Numbered from the stretch's first letter, positions 36,217 through 45,833 are shown. The stretch: DNA of 64,000 nt from Pseudomonadales bacterium (GCA_024234735.1 JACKNV010000006.1:62001-126000); one strand, 5' to 3'. Notes: generated by a model not told the origin, from the letters alone. Made by a program: numbers and translations.

Positions 36217-36798
36217 ATGCCGCTGATCGTGCTCGATCGGGACGGAGTCATCAACCAGGATTCCGCAGGCTATATCCGCGGCCTGCAGGACTGGGTGCCC
36301 ATTCCCGGTAGCATCGAGGCCATGGCCGCCCTGTCCCGGGCGGGATACAGTCTCGCCATTGCCACCAACCAGTCCGGGCTCGGCCGCGGCTACCTGGGCC
36401 TGGACGAACTGGAAGCCATCCACACCGAGTTGCGCCGCCAGGTCGAAGCGCTGGGCGGCCAGGTGGCCGGCATCTTCTATTGTCCCCACCTGCCCGACGA
36501 CAACTGCGACTGCCGCAAGCCCGCGACCGGCCTGTTGCAGGCGATAGCAACGGAGCTGGGCATGTCGCCCCGTGGCGCCTGGTTCATCGGCGACAGCCTC
36601 AAGGACCTGCAGGCCGCCCGGGCTTTCGGATGTCGCCCGCTGCTGGTGCGCAGCGGCAAGGGCCGGGCGACCGAGCACCAGCTGCACTCGCCTCGGCCGG
36701 GCCTGGAGAACCCCGCCGACATACCGGTCTACGCCGATCTCGCGGCGGCGGCCAGGGCAATCCTGGGCGGTGAACCCGCTGTAAAACGCGACAGGTAG
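36217..36798 (+). CDS. gmhB: D-glycero-beta-D-manno-heptose-1,7-bisphosphate 7-phosphatase
   Basis: HAD phosphatase of LPS core heptose synthesis. 193 residues: the nucleophile motif VLDRDGVIN, TNQSGLGRGY, the zinc-binding loop CPHLPDDNCDCRKP with three cysteines and a His, and FIGDSLKDLQAA. Thirty bases after glyS, as in Pseudomonas. It indicates an LPS-bearing organism. Confidence 0.95.
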   Translation: MPLIVLDRDGVINQDSAGYIRGLQDWVPIPGSIEAMAALSRAGYSLAIATNQSGLGRGYLGLDELEAIHTELRRQVEALGGQVAGIFYCPHLPDDNCDCRKPATGLLQAIATELGMSPRGAWFIGDSLKDLQAARAFGCRPLLVRSGKGRATEHQLHSPRPGLENPADIPVYADLAAAARAILGGEPAVKRDR

Positions 36799-36886
36799 TC
36801 GCTCCCGCCGCGCGTATACGCTGGTGTAACCGCCCCCTCGGCACAACTTTGCTTTACACTGGCGGCAGTGCTTTGCGGACCCGATT

Positions 36887-38371
36887 ATGGAACTGGACCA
36901 GAATATGCTCATCGCCGCCGGCATTGCCGCGGTAGCCTGCCTGGCGGTTGGCCTCGTCATCGGCCTGCTGCGCGGGCAGTTCGTCACCGAACGCCTGCGC
37001 CGGGAACTGACCGCCAGTAACGAGGATCTCAAGAGCGAACTCGCCGAGGCCGGTGGCCATATCCGCGCACTCAACGTGGAACTCGATCACGCCCACAGGC
37101 AGCAGGGCAGCGAACAGCGGCGCCTGGCGACGGCCGAGGCGCATTTGTCCGAGATGGCGCACAAGTACCAGGCCCTGCAAAACGACTACACCCGGCTGCA
37201 CACCGAGCACCGCGAGCGCCAGGACCGCCACGCCGAGCAGGTGCAATTGCTGAACGAGGCGCGGGACAACCTGAAGAAAGAGTTCGAGAATCTCGCCAAC
37301 CGTATTTTCGAGGACAAGGGCAAGAGCTTCACCGCCACCAGCAGGGATTCGTTGGAAGCGCTGCTGCGACCTTTCCGAGAACAGATAAACGGCTTCCAGA
37401 CCCGCATCAACGAGGTCCACTCCGAGTCACTGCGCGGCCACACCGCCCTGGAAAAGGAAATCCAGAAGGTGCTGGAGGTAGGCCTGGAAATGAACAGCCA
37501 GGCGAGCAATCTGACCTCCGCGCTCAAGGGCGACAAGAAGACCACCGGCAACTGGGGGGAGGCGCAATTGCAACGCACCCTGGAACTGGCCGGCCTGCAG
37601 CCCGGGGAGCACTACGCTGCCCAGGCCAGCTTCAAGGACGAGCAGGGCAAGCGCAAACTGCCGGACTTCGTCATCAAACTACCCGACGGCAAAAACCTGG
37701 TGATCGACAGCAAGGTATCGCTGGTGGACTACGACCGCGCCATCGGCGCCGACTCCGATGACCTGCGAGAACAGGCCCTGAATGCCCACGCCCAGGCGGT
37801 GCGCAAACACATTGACGACCTGGCGACAAAGGACTACGCCAACCTGCCTGGCATCGGCAGCCCGGACTTCGTGCTCATGTTCATGCCGGTGGAGCCCGCC
37901 TACATAGAGGCCATGAAGCACAACCGCGACCTGTTCAACTACGGCTACCAGAAAGGCGTGGTCATGGTGTCCCACACCACCCTGATGCCGATCCTACGCA
38001 CCGTGGCCAACCTGTGGATGATCGAAAAGAGCAACAATGAGGCCCGCGAAATCAGCAGCAGGGCAGGGGAGATCTACAATCAGGTCTGCCTGGTGGCGGA
38101 GCGCCTGAACAAGCTCGGCAATACCCTCAAGGCCGCCAACAACCATTACAACGACGCGGTGCGCGGTGTCGCCGGGCAGCAGGGGCTGTACGGCAAGATC
38201 GAGCGCTTTCAGCAACTGTCCACCAAAGCCAGCAAGGAGATGGTCTCGCTGGAGCCTATCCACGCCGACATCGAGACCGATCGCCTGGAGAGCCTGGAAG
38301 CTGCGCCGGCGACAGACACGAACGAGCGGGATCAGGCAACGCCCCCAACCCGCCTCAAGCCCATCGGATAG
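36887..38371 (+). CDS. rmuC: DNA recombination protein RmuC homologue
   Basis: 494 residues: an N-terminal membrane helix (MLIAAGIAAVACLAVGLVIG), a long coiled coil (about 40-190, rich in E, R, Q and L) and the RmuC nuclease-like domain with GNWGEAQLQRTLELAGL, YAAQASF, LPDGKNLVIDSKVSL and FMPVEPAYIEA. The family limits inversion events at short repeats; the PD-(D/E)xK-like core is seen as DSK after IPDF-type strand KLPDFVIKLPDGK. Independent start, no obvious tie to gmhB. Confidence 0.93.
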   Translation: MELDQNMLIAAGIAAVACLAVGLVIGLLRGQFVTERLRRELTASNEDLKSELAEAGGHIRALNVELDHAHRQQGSEQRRLATAEAHLSEMAHKYQALQNDYTRLHTEHRERQDRHAEQVQLLNEARDNLKKEFENLANRIFEDKGKSFTATSRDSLEALLRPFREQINGFQTRINEVHSESLRGHTALEKEIQKVLEVGLEMNSQASNLTSALKGDKKTTGNWGEAQLQRTLELAGLQPGEHYAAQASFKDEQGKRKLPDFVIKLPDGKNLVIDSKVSLVDYDRAIGADSDDLREQALNAHAQAVRKHIDDLATKDYANLPGIGSPDFVLMFMPVEPAYIEAMKHNRDLFNYGYQKGVVMVSHTTLMPILRTVANLWMIEKSNNEAREISSRAGEIYNQVCLVAERLNKLGNTLKAANNHYNDAVRGVAGQQGLYGKIERFQQLSTKASKEMVSLEPIHADIETDRLESLEAAPATDTNERDQATPPTRLKPIG

Positions 38372-38503
38372 GGCAACCGCCGAAGCGGACCATCCCACTG
38401 CAACCAGTGCTCCCGCTGCCGAAATCGGCCCGCGGTAGTGCCTGCCAGGGCAACACATACTCTATACTCTGCGCATAACGGATTAGCCCCAGGAGTCTAT
38501 GCG

Positions 38504-39151
38504 ATGGCATTGAAAGTTATTGGCGCAGGTTTCGGTCGCACCGGCACGATGTCACTGAAAGCGGCCCTGGAACAACTGGGTTATCCCTGTTACCACATGG
38601 TGGAGTGCTTCCCCAAAGGGCCCGACCACTGGAAGCTCTGGGAACAGGTAGGAAGCAGCGCCCCGGATTGGGATACGCTTTTCGATGGCTATACGGCAAC
38701 CGTCGACTTTCCAGCCTGCACCAGCTATGCGGCACTGGCTGGGCATTACCCGGATGCCAAAGTCGTACTTACCGTGCGGGATCCGGAGAAGTGGTTTACA
38801 TCAGTGCAGAACACTATTTTTGGCAAAGAGTGGATCGAGTTCCTCTCCGGCAGCGAGGCCGGCGCCTACATGAAGGCAACAATCAATGATTATTTCGATA
38901 GTCGGATGCACGATCACGATCACCTTATCCGGCGATTCAACGAACACATTGCCGAGGTCAGGGCAGCCATAGACCCGGAGCGCCTGCTGGTTTTCGAAGT
39001 GGCTGACGGCTGGCAGCCGCTCTGCCAGTTCCTGGAATTGCCCACTCCCGAGGGGGCGTTTCCCCACATCAATGATACCGAGGCGGTAAAAGGCGTTATC
39101 AACACCATCATGGAGAAGGGGTTCCAGGCAACGCTGGGTTACCAGGGTTAG
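38504..39151 (+). CDS. Sulfotransferase-like P-loop protein
   Basis: 215 residues beginning LKVIGAGFGRTGTMSLKAAL, the 5'-phosphosulfate loop of PF17784-type sulfotransferases, with a second segment VVLTVRDPEKWFTSV resembling the 3'-phosphate site. ATG 38504 follows AGGAG by eight bases. Substrate unknown; no sulfate-activation gene is near. It sits between rmuC and gyrB, where Pseudomonas has no such gene, and its base use is a little more AT-rich than its neighbours, so it may be an acquired gene. Confidence 0.8.
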   Translation: MALKVIGAGFGRTGTMSLKAALEQLGYPCYHMVECFPKGPDHWKLWEQVGSSAPDWDTLFDGYTATVDFPACTSYAALAGHYPDAKVVLTVRDPEKWFTSVQNTIFGKEWIEFLSGSEAGAYMKATINDYFDSRMHDHDHLIRRFNEHIAEVRAAIDPERLLVFEVADGWQPLCQFLELPTPEGAFPHINDTEAVKGVINTIMEKGFQATLGYQG

Positions 39152-39158
39152 CTACCTC

Positions 39159-39184
39159 GCCGGTGAGCCGAAGCGGCCACCGGC
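39159..39184. terminator. Stem-loop between convergent sulfotransferase gene and gyrB
   Basis: GCCGGTG (39159-39165) pairs with CACCGGC (39178-39184), and inside it GCCG pairs with CGGC around an AAG loop. It lies in the 46-bp gap between two stop codons. No T-tract follows on either strand, so termination is only suggested. Confidence 0.45.
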
Positions 39185-39197
39185 ATGACCATAAACC

Positions 39198-41615
39198 CTA
39201 AACGTCCAGGTTGGCCACGGACAGCGCGTTGGTCTCGATGAAATCCCGTCGCGGCTCCACCTGGTCACCCATCAGGGTGGTGAAGATCTGGTCAGCGGCG
39301 ATGGCGTCCTCTATGGTCACCTTCAGCATGCGCCGCACGTCCGGATCCATGGTGGTTTCCCACAGTTGCTCGGGGTTCATTTCACCCAGGCCCTTGTAGC
39401 GCTGGATGCTGTAGCCCCGCCGCGCTTCCGACATCAGCCAGTCCAGACCCTCGGCGAAATTGCGGGTCGCGAAGGTTTTTTCGCCGCGCTTGAAATAGCC
39501 TTCTTCCTCGATGAGGTTGTTGACCGTCTTGCCCAGTTCCACCAGGCTGCGGTACTCCCCGGAGGAGAAGAACTCGTGATGGTACTCCGTCTCAGACTCG
39601 ACGCCATGAGCCAGCAGCTTGACCACCGGGAAAAACAACTGGCGCTCCTGATCCTTGCGCACCAGGACAGTGTAGTTGCTGCCCTTGGCCACCGAGGTAT
39701 GTAAGCGCTCACTTAGTTTGTTCGCAAAGTCAGTAACGATCTGCTCGTCCTTCATTTGGGTGTGATCGAGGGGGTTGCTGTACACCATTTGCCATAAGAC
39801 TTCGGGGGCATACAGCCTGCTCAGGCGATCGATGGTTTTTGCCACGCCGCGAAACCGTGTGACCAGTTCCTCCAAACCGTTGCCGGTTATCGGCGGGGCA
39901 TCCGCATTGACATACAGGGAGGCGTCATCGAGGGCTGCCTGGGTCAGGTAACCCACCAGGGCTTCATCGTCTTTGAGGTACTGATGTTGCTTGCCTTTGG
40001 CCACCTTGTATAGCGGCGGCTGGGCGATGAAGATGTGGCCGCGCTCGATCAATTCACGCATCTGCCGGAAGAAAAAGGTGAGCAGCAAGGTCCGAATATG
40101 GGAGCCGTCGACATCCGCATCGGTCATGATAATGATGCTGTGATAGCGCAGCTTCTCCGGATTGAATTCCTCCTTGCCTATACCACAACCCAGGGCAGTG
40201 ACGATGGTCCCCACTTCAGCCGAGCTCAGCATCTTGTCGAAACGCGCTTTCTCCACGTTGAGAATTTTGCCCTTGAGCGGCAATATGGCCTGGAACTTCC
40301 TGTTGCGCCCCTGCTTCGCCGACCCCCCCGCGGAATCACCCTCCACCAGGTACAACTCGGACAGCGCCGGATCTTTCTCCTGGCAATCCGCCAGTTTGCC
40401 GGGAAGCCCGGCGATATCGAGGGCGCCCTTGCGCCGGGTCATTTCCCGCGCCTTGCGAGCCGCCTCCCTGGCGCGGGCGGCATCCAACATCTTGCCCACC
40501 ACGGATTTGGCCTCCGCGGGATTTTCCAGCAGATAGTCGTTAAACTGGGCGTTCATGGCCTGCTCGACCGCGGTTTTCACCTCCGATGACACCAGTTTGT
40601 CTTTCGTCTGCGAGGAGAACTTGGGATCGGGCACCTTGACCGAAATAATGGCGGTCAGGCCCTCCCGGGCATCGTCGCCAGTCGTATTGACCTTGGCTTT
40701 CTTTGCCAGCCCTTCTTTTTCTATATAGGTGTTAAGACTGCGGGTGAGGGCGGCCCGGAAACCCGCCAGGTGGGTACCGCCATCTCGCTGGGGTATATTG
40801 TTGGTGTAGCAGAAAATGCTTTCCTGGAAAGAGTCATTCCACTGCAGGGCCACCTCCACGCCGATACTGTCTTCCGTATCCAGTTGAAAATGAAAGGGTT
40901 TGTTTACCGCCGTCTTGTTCTGGTTCAGGTAATCAACGAAAGCTTTCAGGCCGCCTTCATACTGGTAGGTCTCCTCTTTGGCGCTGCGCTCGTCTTTCAA
41001 TACGATACGCACCCCCGAGTTCAGGAACGCCAACTCCCGCAGCCGCTTGGCCAGCTGCTCGAAATGAAACTGGATGTTGGTAAAGGTGCCCGCGGACGGC
41101 TTGAATCGAACGGCCGTGCCGGATGACGAGGTGGTGCCGATTTCAGCCAGTGGTGCATCGGGTACCCCATGGCGGTACACCTGCTCATACATCTTGCCCT
41201 CGCGGCGAATGGTCAGCACCAGCTCCTCCGACAGGGCATTCACCACGGAAACCCCAACCCCGTGCAATCCTCCGGATACCTTGTAGGTGTTGTCGTCGAA
41301 CTTTCCCCCGGCATGCAGTACAGTCATGATCACTTCCGCCGCGGACACGCCTTCTTCGTGCATCTCGGTGGGGATACCGCGGCCATTATCGGCCACACTC
41401 ACCGACTCATCGGGATGAATAACTATCGAGATTTCACTACAGTGGCCAGCGAGCGCCTCGTCGATGGAATTATCGACCAACTCGAATACCATATGGTGCA
41501 AGCCAGTCCCGTCGTCTGTATCGCCGATATACATACCCGGGCGCTTGCGCACCGCATCCAGGCCCTTCAGGACCTTGATACTGGAAGAATCGTAGCTCTG
41601 TTCAGTTTCACTCAT
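39198..41615 (-). CDS. gyrB: DNA gyrase subunit B
   Basis: ATPase subunit of gyrase. 805 residues, the usual gammaproteobacterial length including the long insert in the TOPRIM region. Key segments: VRKRPGMYIGDT, DNGRGIPTEMHEEG, GGLHGVGVSVVNALS in the GHKL domain; LYLVEGDSAGGSAKQGR and TDADVDGSHIRTLLLTFF in TOPRIM; QRYKGLGEMNPEQLWETTMDP near the C-terminus. Three bases downstream of recF. Confidence 0.98.
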   Translation of the reverse strand: MSETEQSYDSSSIKVLKGLDAVRKRPGMYIGDTDDGTGLHHMVFELVDNSIDEALAGHCSEISIVIHPDESVSVADNGRGIPTEMHEEGVSAAEVIMTVLHAGGKFDDNTYKVSGGLHGVGVSVVNALSEELVLTIRREGKMYEQVYRHGVPDAPLAEIGTTSSSGTAVRFKPSAGTFTNIQFHFEQLAKRLRELAFLNSGVRIVLKDERSAKEETYQYEGGLKAFVDYLNQNKTAVNKPFHFQLDTEDSIGVEVALQWNDSFQESIFCYTNNIPQRDGGTHLAGFRAALTRSLNTYIEKEGLAKKAKVNTTGDDAREGLTAIISVKVPDPKFSSQTKDKLVSSEVKTAVEQAMNAQFNDYLLENPAEAKSVVGKMLDAARAREAARKAREMTRRKGALDIAGLPGKLADCQEKDPALSELYLVEGDSAGGSAKQGRNRKFQAILPLKGKILNVEKARFDKMLSSAEVGTIVTALGCGIGKEEFNPEKLRYHSIIIMTDADVDGSHIRTLLLTFFFRQMRELIERGHIFIAQPPLYKVAKGKQHQYLKDDEALVGYLTQAALDDASLYVNADAPPITGNGLEELVTRFRGVAKTIDRLSRLYAPEVLWQMVYSNPLDHTQMKDEQIVTDFANKLSERLHTSVAKGSNYTVLVRKDQERQLFFPVVKLLAHGVESETEYHHEFFSSGEYRSLVELGKTVNNLIEEEGYFKRGEKTFATRNFAEGLDWLMSEARRGYSIQRYKGLGEMNPEQLWETTMDPDVRRMLKVTIEDAIAADQIFTTLMGDQVEPRRDFIETNALSVANLDV

Positions 41616-41618
41616 GTT

Positions 41619-42854
41619 TCACTTCTCGATACTGCTGCTATTGGTATATTTCGCCGGTGGCACAGCGACTGCCGCCAACTGACGGCCATTCGCGAGGACG
41701 TGTGGCTCGGCGGCTTCTCCAGGAGTTCCCTCCCGTGGAATGACACTACCCGGGATAACCGCCTCAACGCTCCCTTGTTCCACGTGGAACATTGCCATTT
41801 GAGCCCCGCCGCTATCTGGCCACAGGCGCTCGATATCCGCTTGCTCGATACAGGTGATAAAAACCTGAGCCTGCATCGATGCCAGTAACTCACAAACCCT
41901 GGCGCCATGGGCCTCATCCAACTCAGAGGGCAAATCATCCACCAGGTAGACACAACGTGCCTTACCCTGGTCAGACATTAGCTGACCCTGGGCGAGTTTG
42001 AGAGCGCAGACCACCAGCTTTTGCTGCCCGCGCGACAGGGTTTCCGCCGCCAGCCGCCCCTTTATCATTACTTTGATATCCGCTCGCTGGGGGCCTGTGT
42101 GGGTATAGCCCTGCTCGATATCCACCTCGACCGCATTCTCCAGGGCACTGGCATAATCAAGAGACCGGTCCCAACCCTGTTGGTAGCGTAACTCAAGACC
42201 TTCGAGAGCGGGTGCCAGTCTGGAAATGATCTGTACAAAGCGGGGCGCCAGCTGTTCGAAATATGCCTTGCGATACTCCCCCAGGGCGGCACCCGATACG
42301 GCCAGGTCGCGGGTCCAGACATCCAGTTCTGTAGCGCGCATTTTACCATGCCGCAGCAGTTTATTGCGTTGTTTTATACAGCGCTGAAACCGCTGCCACT
42401 GCTCCAGAAAGCGATGTTCCACGTGGAACACTCCCCAGTCCAGGTAGCGCCGACGCGCGCCTGGGGCGCCTGTCAACAGGTCGAAGCTGTCTGCATTGAT
42501 GACTTGCACCGGCAGGTGCTCGACCAGTTCTGCCACTGAGCGAAGCTGGGTCCCGCCCACCTTGATCTGCGCGTCGCCCGTGGTATCGCGCTGAATTCCC
42601 ATGGGAACGGGGGAGGGGTAGGCAGGTGAACTCACCTGTCCGAATACCACGCAATCCGCAGTGCCGTGAGTAATCAGTGATCGGGCGCTGCTGCCACGAA
42701 AAGAGCGCGCCATACCCAGCAGGTGGACGGCTTCCAGGATGCTGGTTTTGCCGCTTCCGTTAGGCCCATAGAATACGTTCACCTGGCCCAGACCCTGTAG
42801 CTGGACCTGGCGGAGGTTGCGCACACGGCTGATCTGCAGCCGGCTCAGGGACAC
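41619..42854 (-). CDS. recF: DNA replication and repair protein RecF, with C-terminal tail
   Basis: Directs RecOR to gapped DNA. 411 residues: Walker A GPNGSGKTS near residue 30-38, the signature LSRGQQKLVV and Walker B YLVDDLPSELD. The start is GTG at 42854 with GGAG seven bases upstream. Most RecF proteins are about 360-370 residues; here some 35-45 residues follow the usual end (after FHVEQG), a Pro/Ala-rich, probably unstructured tail. Two parS sites lie within the gene, each encoding an FHVE segment. Confidence 0.95.
   Translation of the reverse strand: MSLSRLQISRVRNLRQVQLQGLGQVNVFYGPNGSGKTSILEAVHLLGMARSFRGSSARSLITHGTADCVVFGQVSSPAYPSPVPMGIQRDTTGDAQIKVGGTQLRSVAELVEHLPVQVINADSFDLLTGAPGARRRYLDWGVFHVEHRFLEQWQRFQRCIKQRNKLLRHGKMRATELDVWTRDLAVSGAALGEYRKAYFEQLAPRFVQIISRLAPALEGLELRYQQGWDRSLDYASALENAVEVDIEQGYTHTGPQRADIKVMIKGRLAAETLSRGQQKLVVCALKLAQGQLMSDQGKARCVYLVDDLPSELDEAHGARVCELLASMQAQVFITCIEQADIERLWPDSGGAQMAMFHVEQGSVEAVIPGSVIPREGTPGEAAEPHVLANGRQLAAVAVPPAKYTNSSSIEK
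41776..41791. promoter_or_regulatory. parS: parS centromere site 1
   Basis: TGTTCCACGTGGAACA is a perfect 16-bp palindrome matching the chromosomal ParB site of Pseudomonas. It lies near the 3' end of recF, about 4 kb from oriC, where it encodes MFHVEQ on the coding strand. P. putida-type RecF proteins carry a similar FHVEQG at this place. Confidence 0.93.
42415..42430. promoter_or_regulatory. parS: parS centromere site 2
   Basis: A second TGTTCCACGTGGAACA, identical to site 1 and 639 bp from it, inside recF where it encodes VFHVEH after the conserved DWG. ParA and ParB are encoded at 59.7-61.4 kb in the same window. Confidence 0.93.
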
Positions 42855-42935
42855 TTGCGGCTCCGCAACGCGCCGCCCGGATTGGGCGACGAGTGCAAGT
42901 AAATGTAATGAGGGATAGGGTGACGGCGCGCTTCG

Positions 42936-44039
42936 TTACAGGCGCATGGGCATAACGACATAGAGGGAATCATCGGCGTCCGACTCTTCCAGCAGAGCGC
43001 TGCTGTTTGGATCTGAAAGAGACAACTTGACCTGATCGCCGGACAACACGCCCAGTACATCCAGCAGATAGCTCACATTGAAGCCCACTTCCAGGGTATC
43101 GCCATCATAGTCCACGGCAACCGCTTCCTCCGCCTCTTCCTGCTCGGGGTTATTGGCGACGATATCGAGTGTATTGGGGGTCAATTTCAGGCGAACCCCG
43201 CGGTATTTCTCATTGGAGAGAATGGCCGTGCGGGTGAACGCCTGGCGCAGTTCGAGCCTCGAGCCGAGCACCACCTTGTCGGGTGAGCGGGGCAGGACTC
43301 GCTGGTAATCGGGAAATTTCCCATCCACAAGCTTGGAGGTAAACGTGAAATGCTCCGTGGTCGCCCGGATGTGGTTGCTGCCAATCACTATCGCAATGTC
43401 GGCATCATCCTCGAGCAACAGTCGCGCCAATTCCAGCACACCCTTGCGAGGCAGGATGACCTGAACATCGTCGCTGGCATCGATCTTTCCTGGCAATGTG
43501 CACATCGCCAGCCGGTGACCATCGGTGGCAACTACCCGCAGGTGCTTGTCCCGAATCTCCCAGAGCATGCCGTTGAGGTAATATCTGACATCCTGCTGGG
43601 CCATGGCGAAGCCGGTGCGATCGATCAGGCGCCGCAGTTGCCCCTGCTTTACGGTGAACTGGTGAGTCCCCATGCTGTCTTCGACATTGGGAAACTCCCT
43701 GGCCGGCAATGTCGAGAGCGTGAAGCGACTGCGACCGGATTTTACGGTGACCCTGTTGTCCTGTACCGTGAAATCAATATTGCTGCCCTCGGGCAGGGAT
43801 TTACAGATATCGACCAGCTTGCGCGCCGGCACGGTTACTTCACCGGAATCTCCCGCACCGGCGAGTTGTACCCGCCCAACCAGTTCTACCTCCAGGTCAG
43901 TGCCGGTGAGTGACAGGTGGTCCCCCTCCAGAACAAGAAGCACATTCGCCAGTATAGGCAACGTCTGCCGGCGCTCCACTACACCAGCTACAAGATTCAG
44001 CGGCTTGAGCAGTGCATCCCGCGAAATAGTGAACTTCAT
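42936..44039 (-). CDS. dnaN: DNA polymerase III beta sliding clamp
   Basis: Processivity clamp, 367 residues in three similar domains. Typical segments are MKFTISRDALLKPLNLVAGVVE at the start (19 shown in part: TISRDALLKPL), RTGFAMAQQDVRYYLNG, ATDGHRLAM, and the C-terminal YVVMPMRL. ATG 44039 is chosen over an upstream in-frame start at 44063 by family N-terminus. Between dnaA (91 bp upstream) and recF (81 bp downstream). Confidence 0.97.
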   Translation of the reverse strand: MKFTISRDALLKPLNLVAGVVERRQTLPILANVLLVLEGDHLSLTGTDLEVELVGRVQLAGAGDSGEVTVPARKLVDICKSLPEGSNIDFTVQDNRVTVKSGRSRFTLSTLPAREFPNVEDSMGTHQFTVKQGQLRRLIDRTGFAMAQQDVRYYLNGMLWEIRDKHLRVVATDGHRLAMCTLPGKIDASDDVQVILPRKGVLELARLLLEDDADIAIVIGSNHIRATTEHFTFTSKLVDGKFPDYQRVLPRSPDKVVLGSRLELRQAFTRTAILSNEKYRGVRLKLTPNTLDIVANNPEQEEAEEAVAVDYDGDTLEVGFNVSYLLDVLGVLSGDQVKLSLSDPNSSALLEESDADDSLYVVMPMRL

Positions 44040-44130
44040 ATAACTGATATCCCTTCCCACCAATGGTGCTTATTGTCGGTAATGACACGGCCTGCCCGGC
44101 GACGTGCTACACGGTCCCCGCAGAAGATTA

Positions 44131-45588
44131 TCAAGTTGTGAGCGATCGCAACAGGTTTTTGTAATCTTCGCTAATATCGGAGTTAGTTTCGCGAAGTTCC
44201 TTGATTTTACGACATCCATGCAGCACTGTCGTGTGGTCTCTGCCACCAAAGCTGTCGCCTATCTCGGGAAGGCTGTGATTGGTCAACTCCTTGGCCAATG
44301 CCATGGCAACCTGGCGCGGGCGCGCGACCGAACGACTGCGTCGACGCGACATCAGGTCGGCCACTTTTATCTTGTAATACTCCGCCACGGTACGCTGGAT
44401 ATTGTCGAGGCTCACCTGCTTGTCCTGCAGGGCTAGCAGGTCCTTGAGGCTCTCCTTCACCAGCTCCACATCGATGTCCTTGCCAGTAAAGTGAGCGCTT
44501 GCTATCACCCTTTTCAGCGCACCTTCAAGCTCTCTGACATTGGACCGAATTCGCTGCGCAATGAAGAAGGCGGCATCCGGAGGCAGGTTCATGCGCGCCT
44601 GGGTAGCCTTTTTCATGAGGATGGCAACCCGGGTTTCCAGCTCCGGCGGTTCCACGGCTACAGTCAGCCCCCAACCGAAACGCGACTTGAGACGCTCCTC
44701 CAGGCCATCAATTTCCTTGGGGTAACGGTCGCAAGTCAGGATCATCTGCTGGCCGCCCTCCAGCAGGGCATTGAAGGTGTGAAAGAACTCCTCCTGGGAT
44801 CGGTCCTTCTTGGCAAAGAACTGGATGTCGTCGATAAGCAGGGCGTCCACGGAACGGTAGTAGCGCTTGAAATCGCTGATCGCATTGAGCTGCAGGGCCT
44901 TGACCATATCCGCCACAAAACGCTCGGAGTGCAGGTAGACGACCTTAGCCTGGGGATTTTCCTGTTTGAGTGAGTTGCCGACGGCGTGCATCAGGTGTGT
45001 CTTGCCCAGTCCCACACCGCCGTACAGAAAAAGCGGGTTATAGGATTCCCCGGGGTTCTGCGCCACCTGCCGGGCCGCGGCCAGGGCGAGCTGATTGGAT
45101 TTTCCCTCGATGAAATTGTCGAAAGTATAGTTGTCGACCAGCTGCGGCTGGTGCTGCAGCGTGCCTCCCATATCCACTTTGCGAGTGGCCTCGGGCCTGG
45201 ATACCGTGGAGCGGCCTCCTTCGGCACGGAGCGGGCCACTCACTGCATGCCCGGAAATCGCGGGGCGCATCCCGGTTGCAGGCTCTGTGTACTGCCCTGC
45301 ATGTCCTGGCGGTGCAGGCTGGAGGTCCGCCGCGGGTCGGGCATCGCCAGTGCCGATCTGCAGGACCACATCCATAAGCTGCTCCTGGCCCATTTCACGG
45401 ACCAGTTCGCCGATACGGTCGGCGAATTTATCCGATACGAAATCCCGGATAAAGCGATTGGGGGCGAACAGTGTCAGGGAGCGGCCGTCGCTGGCGGCTT
45501 GCAGCGGCCGTATCCAGGTGTTGAACTGTTGGGACGGCAATTCGTCGTGGAGTCTATCCATGCATTGTTGCCATACTTGTTCAGGCAA
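44131..45588 (-). CDS. dnaA: Chromosomal replication initiator DnaA
   Basis: Binds DnaA boxes and melts oriC. 485 residues: domain I (WQQCMDRLHDELPSQQFNTW), a variable linker (about 90-150), the AAA+ domain with Walker A GGVGLGKTHL and Walker B LLIDDIQF, the basic Ser/Arg region and the C-terminal HTH with GDSFGGRDHTTVLHGCRKI. There is no suitable ATG: TTG at 45588, six bases after AGGGGG, gives the N-terminus PEQVWQQC expected from homologues. A TTG start would lower DnaA output. Confidence 0.96.
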   Translation of the reverse strand: MPEQVWQQCMDRLHDELPSQQFNTWIRPLQAASDGRSLTLFAPNRFIRDFVSDKFADRIGELVREMGQEQLMDVVLQIGTGDARPAADLQPAPPGHAGQYTEPATGMRPAISGHAVSGPLRAEGGRSTVSRPEATRKVDMGGTLQHQPQLVDNYTFDNFIEGKSNQLALAAARQVAQNPGESYNPLFLYGGVGLGKTHLMHAVGNSLKQENPQAKVVYLHSERFVADMVKALQLNAISDFKRYYRSVDALLIDDIQFFAKKDRSQEEFFHTFNALLEGGQQMILTCDRYPKEIDGLEERLKSRFGWGLTVAVEPPELETRVAILMKKATQARMNLPPDAAFFIAQRIRSNVRELEGALKRVIASAHFTGKDIDVELVKESLKDLLALQDKQVSLDNIQRTVAEYYKIKVADLMSRRRSRSVARPRQVAMALAKELTNHSLPEIGDSFGGRDHTTVLHGCRKIKELRETNSDISEDYKNLLRSLTT

Positions 45589-45714
45589 AAAGAACCCCCT
45601 TGAAACTGGTCGCACGACCAGGCTCACTTGCAGTCAGGAAACGAGAAAACGCATTTTTATCAACTGCCGATTATGCTTCGGTCAGTGGCGCTATAATACT
45701 CCCAAACAAACCAC

Positions 45715-45723
45715 TTATCCACA
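45715..45723 (+). promoter_or_regulatory. DnaA box R1-type
   Basis: Perfect TTATCCACA, about 130 bp upstream of the dnaA start codon. On the dnaA strand it sits just upstream of a TATTAT hexamer, so DnaA could also repress its own gene. Confidence 0.85.
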
Positions 45724-45833
45724 CCTACGGGCCCACAAAAAATAAATTTCTTTTTATTTAAAATCAAATAGTTATATCTTTTTCGCTTGTTTTTCACCCA
45801 TTGACTCAAAAGGCACTCCCGGATAAGTTTTTC

